This document shows positions 5,570-10,423 of a DNA stretch of 10,423 nucleotides, in pieces; the stretch's first letter is position 1; every line of letters starts with the position of its first letter. A program made the translations under genes and the position numbers. The stretch comes from Planctomycetota bacterium (GTDB taxonomy: Bacteria; Planctomycetota; Brocadiia; Brocadiales; Bathyanammoxibiaceae), in contig JAUXLO010000045.1 in assembly GCA_030623665.1 (NCBI GenBank), positions 1 to 10,423 of the forward strand, written 5' to 3'. The notes below the pieces were generated by a model. The model was given only the letters and a program-made list of their open reading frames with translations, made no database searches and was not told where the DNA came from.

Positions 5570-5716
5570 ATGGCAGAAGGCGCCTTAATATATTTATTTG
5601 GTGAGAGGGTAAAGGCCTTTACAGAGAAGTGCTTCAACATACTCTCTATGGCCTTCGTGGGGCTGCTTACACTCGGGTATATAATTATTATGCGCTTTTC
5701 AGGCCGGAGGAGGTAA
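5570..5716 (+). CDS. Small single-pass membrane protein (48 aa), unrecognised
   Basis: The ORF encodes MAEGALIYLFGERVKAF, then TEKCFNILSM and a clear transmembrane helix around residues 24-41 (AFVGLLTLGYIIIM), ending in RFSGRRR. The positive tail suggests that the C-terminus stays in the cytoplasm. It has no good Shine-Dalgarno and lies in frame with the Tat-signal ORF upstream (stop TGA at 5555). It is therefore either a real small gene just ahead of the R/b-type operon, 63 bases before the next ATG, or the C-terminal anchor of a broken exported protein. The 157 bases that carry it are missing from copy 1 of the module. Confidence 0.35.
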   Translation: MAEGALIYLFGERVKAFTEKCFNILSMAFVGLLTLGYIIIMRFSGRRR

Positions 5717-5781
5717 CGTATTCCAACTTTCTCAAAGATGGTGAGTAGCAACAGTCTCATTTTCTGATAGAGGAAAGATAT
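5714..5781 (+). repeat. Operon leader segment duplicated in copy 1
   Basis: This segment, which includes the Shine-Dalgarno (AGAGG, 5769-5773) and start codon of the oxidoreductase gene, matches 4674-4739 with only scattered substitutions and small gaps. Shared runs include TAACGTATTC, AACTTTCTCAAAG, ACAGTCT and ATTTTCT. Weaker similarity, dominated by A/G and C/T changes, continues into the coding region to about 5820. Confidence 0.65.
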
Positions 5782-7765
5782 GAGCGGAGAGTCTGCTAAT
5801 CCTATAACAGTAAGCTTCAAGGAGCGCGAATTCTCAGTATCTCTAGATGAGCTCTCCCTGATGAGGGCCAAGCATCTGGAGGCCGCACGGCAATCTGTGG
5901 TGAGTGATATACCGATAGCCGTCTCTGTGGACAAGGAATGGTTTACTGAGAATGTGCCCTGTCGCCACACCTGTCCGGCTGGCACCAATGCCAGGGGCTA
6001 TGTGATGGCCATTGCTGAAGGTAGGTACCAGGAGGCCTATCTGATTGCCAGGAGGAGTAACCCCTTTGTTGCCGTCTGCGGTAAGGTCTGTGGTGCGCCC
6101 TGTGAATCGGCGTGCCAGAGGGGCAAGGTGGATGAGGGGGTATGCATAAGGGCCCTGAAGGATTTTGCCGTAGAAAGCAACCGCCTGAGTGCTGAGGAGG
6201 TTTATCAGTGGCTAAGGCAGAAGATGGAGAAGGTGAGGCCGGTGATGGTGAAGAGGGAGTCTTCCCAACCAGTCTCGGCTTCTGAGGACCGCACTCCTTC
6301 ATACGAACCCAATTGCTCCCCGGCCCGGATAGCGATAATTGGTGCGGGGCCCGCCGGCCTTTCGGCCGCCCATGACCTGGCCCTCATGGGTTACCAGGTA
6401 ACGCTCTATGAGGCCAGCAACACCCCCGGTGGTATGCCTGCCAATGCACTACCCTCCTTCAGACTTGACAGAGAGGCCGTGAAGAAGGATGTGGAATCCA
6501 TACTCTCCCTGGACATAAAGCTGGAACTTAATAAGGCCTGCGGAAAGGACTTCAGTATTGACCAGCTCCGGGAGGAGTTTGATGCAGTCCTTATAGCGGT
6601 GGGGCTCCAGAAGGGGAGGGGTGTCCCCATCCCGGGAGTGGAGTTGTCAGGGGTCTTATCGGGGTTGGACTTCTTGATGGACATGGCGGACACATCGGCT
6701 GACCGAAAGGTTACTTTGGGTCAGAAGGTAGTAGTAATAGGGGGCGGATGCGTGGCTACAGATGTAGCCAGGGCAGCGGCGAGATCAGACTCCACCAATG
6801 AGGTGCACCTGGTATGCCTGGAGGCCATGAAGGGCTGTAGACCCGACAACCCCAAGGAGGAGATGCCTGCCTGGATAGGCGACGTTGTGGATGCCAAGGA
6901 GGAAGGAATCATCATGAACACCTCCTGGGGTCCCAAGAGGGTGGTAGATCAGAATGGCAGGGTCAAAGGTCTGGAAGTGATAAGCGTAAGTTCTGTTTAT
7001 GACTCTGAGGGCCGTTTTAAACCCACCTATATCCCAGGTACAGAACGCATCATAGAATGCGAAAACATCCTCCTGGCTGTGGGTCAGGCCCCTGATATGA
7101 GCTTTTTGGAAGGCAGTCAGGGTTTTGAGCTAAACCAGAGGAAGATGCTGAAGGTAGACCCCATTACCCTGGCCACCTCCAAGCCTGGAGTCTTTGCCTG
7201 TGGTGACATCCTAGGCCCAGGTCTGGTAATAGACGCCTCAGCCGCGGGTCAGCGGGCTGCCCAGTTCATCCATGAATATCTGGGGGGCACCGGCTCCCTG
7301 GGGCTGAGCAGACAGGAGCACATGGAGGCTATACCCGTTCCCTGGAGGTTCGACAGCTTCTTCCCAAAACTTTCCTTGGCAAGGCAGCTTCCTGCCCTGC
7401 GGCCTCCCAAAGAGAGGCTCAAGGGGTGGGAGGCCGCAGAGATACCTTACTCAGAATACGACGCCCAGGACCAGGGCTGGCGATGCCTGAACTGCAATGT
7501 CAGCCCGGTGATAGGGCAACGGCCGGAGTCGCAGCAGTGTATCCTCTGCGGGGGTTGTGTGGACGTCTGCCCCACCAGGGCTATCTCTATGGTCTATCTG
7601 GATGGGTCGGTGACGAAGGAATCCTCCCTCTGGGATGGCGGGGGAGGTGATGGGCCCTGGATAGGGCTGACACAGGATGAGGAGGTTTGTATCCACTGCG
7701 GGCTGTGTGGCTATCGCTGTCCCGTTGATGCCATCTCAATGGTGAAGTTTGAGGAAATCTTGTAG
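5780..7765 (+). CDS. FAD/NAD(P)-dependent oxidoreductase (GltD/NfnL-like) with C-terminal ferredoxin domain
   Basis: The 661-residue product has three parts. An N-terminal Fer4_20-type region carries Cys at 61, 65, 100, 104, 108 and 112 (PCRHTCPAGT, then VCGKVCGAPCESACQ). A pyridine-nucleotide-disulfide oxidoreductase core has a GAGPAG FAD motif near residue 188 and a second Rossmann motif VVVIGGGCVATD near 318. A C-terminal region has CLNC near 568 and two [4Fe-4S] motifs, CILCGGCVDVCP near 588 and CIHCGLCGYRCP near 637. The family moves electrons between NAD(P)H, flavin and iron-sulfur clusters in the cytoplasm (glutamate synthase small subunit, NfnL). No amidotransferase or GltB partner is present. 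It instead heads a Rieske/cytochrome b operon, as reported for NAD(P)-oxidoreductase subunits of some anammox R/b complexes. AGAGG lies 6 bases before the ATG. Confidence 0.85.
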   Translation: MSGESANPITVSFKEREFSVSLDELSLMRAKHLEAARQSVVSDIPIAVSVDKEWFTENVPCRHTCPAGTNARGYVMAIAEGRYQEAYLIARRSNPFVAVCGKVCGAPCESACQRGKVDEGVCIRALKDFAVESNRLSAEEVYQWLRQKMEKVRPVMVKRESSQPVSASEDRTPSYEPNCSPARIAIIGAGPAGLSAAHDLALMGYQVTLYEASNTPGGMPANALPSFRLDREAVKKDVESILSLDIKLELNKACGKDFSIDQLREEFDAVLIAVGLQKGRGVPIPGVELSGVLSGLDFLMDMADTSADRKVTLGQKVVVIGGGCVATDVARAAARSDSTNEVHLVCLEAMKGCRPDNPKEEMPAWIGDVVDAKEEGIIMNTSWGPKRVVDQNGRVKGLEVISVSSVYDSEGRFKPTYIPGTERIIECENILLAVGQAPDMSFLEGSQGFELNQRKMLKVDPITLATSKPGVFACGDILGPGLVIDASAAGQRAAQFIHEYLGGTGSLGLSRQEHMEAIPVPWRFDSFFPKLSLARQLPALRPPKERLKGWEAAEIPYSEYDAQDQGWRCLNCNVSPVIGQRPESQQCILCGGCVDVCPTRAISMVYLDGSVTKESSLWDGGGGDGPWIGLTQDEEVCIHCGLCGYRCPVDAISMVKFEEIL

Positions 7766-7779
7766 AGAGGTTGTCTGTA

Positions 7780-8316
7780 ATGTTCAAGTTTAAGTTTAAG
7801 TCTAAGTCTAAGCCTACGACCACGGCAGAGGGGGCTACACCCCTGGGAGACAAGACGCCCCCCAGACGGAAGGCCATGTGGACTGCGCTCTGGTGGAGTG
7901 GCTGGGGGTTGCTCCTTGTTTTCCTCAGTGTTGCAGGGGCAACCCTGTTGTGGTTCCTCTACCCCAGGGCCATCTATGAGCCCTCTAAGATCTTTAAGGC
8001 CAAAAGGCCTGATCAGTACGCAATGGGCTCGGTGAACCTGGTAACCGGCCGAAAGGTCTGGATAATACGGGGAAAGGAGGGCTTTTATGCCCTCCTGGCC
8101 ATATGTACCCATCTGGGTTGCCAGCCGGTATGGTATGAAGACCAGCAGGTCTTCAAATGCCCCTGCCATGGCAGCCGTTTTAGTAAGGATGGGATAAACT
8201 TCGCTGGCCCGGCCCCCAGGCCCCTGGAACGCCTGGAGATTACCTTGTCCAGCGATGGACGGTTGGTCGTAGACAAAGGTACGGTAGTAGATAAAGACTA
8301 CTTCCTGCCTGTATAG
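7780..8316 (+). CDS. Rieske [2Fe-2S] protein of a cytochrome bc/b6f-type complex
   Basis: The 178-residue product has a basic N-terminus, one transmembrane helix (about residues 38-60, WWSGWGLLLVFLSVAG) and a Rieske domain. Both cluster boxes are present, CTHLGC (about 109-114) and CPCHGSRF (about 128-135), followed by GPAPRPLERL, the conserved proline loop. The two Cys and two His would hold a high-potential 2Fe-2S cluster that takes electrons from quinol at the Qo site. ATG 7780 is preferred over an upstream TTG at 7771, since AGAGAGG sits 9 bases before the ATG and directly abuts the TTG. The N-terminus (FKFKFKSKSK) comes from five near-perfect hexanucleotide units. A canonical Tat motif is absent; the RRK before the helix is the only twin Arg. 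The gene follows the oxidoreductase by 14 bases. Confidence 0.92.
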   Translation: MFKFKFKSKSKPTTTAEGATPLGDKTPPRRKAMWTALWWSGWGLLLVFLSVAGATLLWFLYPRAIYEPSKIFKAKRPDQYAMGSVNLVTGRKVWIIRGKEGFYALLAICTHLGCQPVWYEDQQVFKCPCHGSRFSKDGINFAGPAPRPLERLEITLSSDGRLVVDKGTVVDKDYFLPV

Positions 8317-8339
8317 CTATTCCTTTTAGGAGGGGATAG

Positions 8340-9074
8340 ATGAATATTTTCGTCCAGATGTGGAGGTCTATATTCAGGACCGGGGTCTCTGACAGTCACC
8401 TCCACCGGGTCTTCCGGGTGGTGGCAAATTTTGTCCTCCATATCCAGCCCCCCCGGGTAAGCAAGGAGGGTATAAAGTTTACTTACACCTTCTGCCTGGG
8501 CGGGCTCAGTCTCTTCTTTTTTATAGTCACTGCCATAACCGGTGGGTTTCTGATGATTTATTATCTGCCCGATGTGGATATGGCCTATTCCAGCATGAAG
8601 GACCTGGACGATATAGTACCCTTCGGCTCTTTTCAGAGGAACCTCCACCGCTGGGCAGCCCACCTGATGGTCCTCTTAGTGCCCCTGCACATGCTAAGGG
8701 TATTTTTGACCAGCTCTTATAAACCACCTAGAGAGTTTAACTGGGTCATCGGGGTGGGTCTGCTTGTGACAACCTTATTGCTCAGTTTTACGGGCTATCT
8801 ACTGCCCTGGGACCAGTTGTCTTATTGGGCGGTAACAGTAGGAGCTACCATGGGGGAAAATACCCCCATCTTGGGCGCTAAAGGCCCTTTTAGCATCCTG
8901 GGTCCGGAACAGGATATCCATTTTATCCTGTTGGGTGGCACCACCATAGACCAGCCCACCCTCATCCGCTTTTATTTTGCCCACTGTGTGGGCCTGCCAG
9001 GGGCCGCAGCGGGATTAATGGCCATCCACTTCTGGAGGATTAGAAAGGCCGGAGGCATCTCCAGGCCCTTATAG
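8340..9074 (+). CDS. Cytochrome b6-like subunit (haem b, probable haem ci)
   Basis: The 244-residue product has four membrane helices and all haem b ligands: His103 (LHRW) and His117 (PLHMLR) in helix II, His205 (FYFAH) and His220 (AIHFW) in helix IV. The spacings of 14 and 15 residues are of the b6 type. LPWDQLSYWA after helix III and the end RKAGGISRPL also match b6 (RKQGISGPL). Cys52 in TFCLGG aligns with the b6 Cys35 that binds haem ci covalently. The protein oxidises quinol at Qo and reduces quinone at Qi together with the subunit IV-like product encoded next. AGGAGGGG (8328-8335) sits 4 bases before the ATG. It follows the Rieske gene by 23 bases and is 10 bases from the next gene. Confidence 0.92.
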   Translation: MNIFVQMWRSIFRTGVSDSHLHRVFRVVANFVLHIQPPRVSKEGIKFTYTFCLGGLSLFFFIVTAITGGFLMIYYLPDVDMAYSSMKDLDDIVPFGSFQRNLHRWAAHLMVLLVPLHMLRVFLTSSYKPPREFNWVIGVGLLVTTLLLSFTGYLLPWDQLSYWAVTVGATMGENTPILGAKGPFSILGPEQDIHFILLGGTTIDQPTLIRFYFAHCVGLPGAAAGLMAIHFWRIRKAGGISRPL

Positions 9075-9084
9075 TGTCTTAAAA

Positions 9085-9861
9085 ATGGCTGAAAAGACAG
9101 AGAGCAAAGAAAAGGTTAGACTCCTCACCGTGGTGAGAGAGGATGTCCTGCTCAGGCAGCGGGATGTCTATCCTAAAGAGGAAAAGGTAGACACCTGGCC
9201 CCACTTGGTAAAGAGGGAACTCATAGCCCTGCTGGCGGCCACCATAGTGGTCGTGGCCTGGAGCCTGCTACAGGATGCCCCCCTGGAGCATCTGGCCAAT
9301 CCTAACGAGACCCCCCACGAGGCCAAGGCCCCCTGGTATTTCGTGGGCCTGCAGGAACTGCTGGTGTATTTTGACCCCTGGATAGCAGGAGTAGTACTGC
9401 CTACTATCATCCTTGTCGGCCTGGCCCTTATACCCTATATAGACCCTGACCCTGTAAAGGGGGTGGGCCGCTATAACGTGCGTAATAGAAAGTTTGCCGC
9501 GTCCTGCTTTATCGGGGGCTTTGCTATGTGGTTTATCTTGATAGTAGTGGGCCAGTATCTCCGGGGCCCCTTCTGGAACTTTTACTTGCCGTGGGAGAGC
9601 AGGGAGGTAGCCAAACCCGTAGAGGAGGCGCTGGTCAGTTTCCCCCTACCAGCTGGTATAGCCTTTCTGGTATGTTACGGTGCCTTGGTGCTCATCCTCC
9701 CTGCTGTCTTCTTCCAGAAGTTCTTCTTCAAGCTGGGCCTTATACGATACTTCATTACCATGAATCTATTCGCCGGCCTGCTCTTTGTGCTTATCAAGAT
9801 ATTCCTGAGAATCGCCTTTAACGTCAAATACGTACTGGTAACCCCCTGGTTTAATATATGA
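9085..9861 (+). CDS. Subunit IV-like C-terminal half of cytochrome b
   Basis: The 258-residue product corresponds to the C-terminal domain of cytochrome b (PetD-like). It has a soluble basic N-terminus, then HLANPNETPHEAKAPWYFVG, LQELLVYFDPWIAGVVLP and PYIDPDP, typical of this domain in many non-phototrophic bacteria. The Qo-site motif PEWY is replaced by APWY (residues 82-85), so the usual glutamate is a proline here. It has about five membrane segments (about 44-62, 98-117, 138-156, 188-210 and 223-243), against three in chloroplast subunit IV; the extra C-terminal pair is unusual or lineage-specific. The Shine-Dalgarno is weak (the only nearby sequence is TGTCTTAAAA), so its translation may be coupled to cytochrome b6, which ends 10 bases upstream. 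Confidence 0.85.
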   Translation: MAEKTESKEKVRLLTVVREDVLLRQRDVYPKEEKVDTWPHLVKRELIALLAATIVVVAWSLLQDAPLEHLANPNETPHEAKAPWYFVGLQELLVYFDPWIAGVVLPTIILVGLALIPYIDPDPVKGVGRYNVRNRKFAASCFIGGFAMWFILIVVGQYLRGPFWNFYLPWESREVAKPVEEALVSFPLPAGIAFLVCYGALVLILPAVFFQKFFFKLGLIRYFITMNLFAGLLFVLIKIFLRIAFNVKYVLVTPWFNI

Positions 9862-9873
9862 AGGTAGCGTGAA

Positions 9874-10423
9874 ATGGCATGGAGGATACCTTTTGTTGTC
9901 TTATCAGTGATCCTGGTGGGTCTGCTCTTCCTCTGGGTTATCAGGGAGATCTACCCCCAGTGGAAGGGCTATCAGAAGGCCGCTTATGCCCAACAGGTGG
10001 AGGGGCTGGAGCTGGAGTTGGAGAGGTGGTCCGACCCTAAATGGGGGGACCCTGTCACGGCAGAAAATGTGAGACAGAGCATTGCGGCCCTAAAAAAACC
10101 CCGCCTGGGGGTAAAACAGATACTCCTTAAAGGCAGCGGACTCTGGAAGGACGGGGAAAACGGGCAGAAGGTGGACAGGTGTATGACCTGCCATGTAGAT
10201 GAAGACAAATTGGTAGAACTGCATCCCAAAACATTTGACTATTTCCCTTACGGCATCTACGGCTGTACGGTCTGCCACGGGGGCCGGGGCGAATCCCTCC
10301 GGCTGGAAAAGGCCCATCAGGACATGTATACCGACAGGAAAGAGATGATGGATAGGATAGCCACCGCTGACGCCGTGCTGGAGTTGTGGAAGGAACTGGC
10401 CGAACTCGCCCCCGAGGAGGGCC
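9874..10423 (+). CDS. Membrane-anchored multihaem cytochrome c, N-terminal part (runs off right edge)
   Basis: From ATG 9874 the frame is open to the window end (183 codons). Residues 6-23 form an uncleaved membrane anchor (PFVVLSVILVGLLFLWVI). A charged helix follows (EGLELELERW), then two c-type haem sites, CMTCH (Cys103, Cys106, His107) and CTVCH (Cys131, Cys134, His135). The second is followed by GGRGESLRLEKAH, whose His may be a distal ligand. More haems are likely downstream. The protein probably takes electrons from the Rieske centre or the b subunit and passes them to periplasmic carriers, in place of cytochrome c1/f. It starts 12 bases after the subunit IV-like gene, with AAGG about 9 bases before the ATG. 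An exact family cannot be assigned from this part. Confidence 0.85.
   Translation, partial: MAWRIPFVVLSVILVGLLFLWVIREIYPQWKGYQKAAYAQQVEGLELELERWSDPKWGDPVTAENVRQSIAALKKPRLGVKQILLKGSGLWKDGENGQKVDRCMTCHVDEDKLVELHPKTFDYFPYGIYGCTVCHGGRGESLRLEKAHQDMYTDRKEMMDRIATADAVLELWKELAELAPEEG

Noticed and set aside
5675..5690. TATAAT at 5680-5685 as promoter of the oxidoreductase operon
   Set aside because: The -10 hexamer is perfect but no -35 lies at 16-18 bases and it sits within the 48-residue ORF. AT-rich codons (YIII) explain it as well; the operon's promoter is not confidently located.
5533..5988. Minus-strand 151-codon ORF across the operon start
   Set aside because: It overlaps the small membrane ORF, the leader and the well-supported oxidoreductase start, and its translation shows no domain or signal.
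7711..8169. Minus-strand 152-codon ORF over the Rieske gene
   Set aside because: It is antisense to a gene with complete Rieske motifs, and its translation is low-complexity without recognisable domain.
1..10423. tRNA or rRNA genes
   Set aside because: No segment with a tRNA cloverleaf pattern (T-arm GTTCRANNC, CCA-end stem) or rRNA conserved stretches was recognised on either strand.

Overview
The window looks like bacterial chromosome from an anaerobic or microaerophilic, cytochrome-c-rich organism. The right-hand operon combines an NAD(P)-type flavo-iron-sulfur subunit, a Rieske protein, a split b6-type cytochrome b and a membrane-anchored multihaem cytochrome c. This resembles the Rieske/cytochrome b (R/b) complexes described for anammox Planctomycetota. 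Placement near Brocadiales is my best guess, but nothing here proves it.

Left half, minus strand. In transcription order from right to left there are: a secreted TPR-repeat protein (2587-4047) with a good promoter; a haem-binding DUF3365/Tll0287-like sensor (1862-2503); an out-of-frame tail of a histidine kinase ATPase domain (1704-1844); a response regulator with a C-terminal coiled coil (1117-1677); an isoprenylcysteine-methyltransferase-like membrane protein (395-898); and the first 59 codons of another exported TPR-type protein (1-179). The sensor and kinase tail look like one two-component sensor that lost its kinase core by deletion, leaving the regulator orphaned.

Middle, 4048-5779. 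This is a rearranged, gene-poor stretch. It holds an extended -10 promoter, a perfect 9-bp-arm palindrome and a coding-like fragment. It also holds three copies of a module with the organisation TAA-A-ATG followed by a twin-arginine signal peptide (motif SRRSFLQQ). An IS3-family remnant (orfA plus a truncated orfB) separates copies 2 and 3. Copy 1 and copy 3 share further sequence that runs through the ribosome binding site and, weakly, into the first codons of the downstream operon. The array therefore looks like decayed tandem duplication of the operon's 5' region. Copy 3 also carries a 48-residue single-pass membrane ORF that copy 1 lacks.

Right half, plus strand, 5780-10423. Five tightly spaced genes encode a GltD/NfnL-like FAD/NAD(P) oxidoreductase with a C-terminal ferredoxin domain, a Rieske protein, a cytochrome b6-like subunit (with the cysteine that in b6f holds haem ci), a subunit IV-like protein with APWY in place of PEWY, and a multihaem cytochrome c cut by the window edge. 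Together they suggest a membrane complex that exchanges electrons between NAD(P)H or ferredoxin, quinone and c-type cytochromes.
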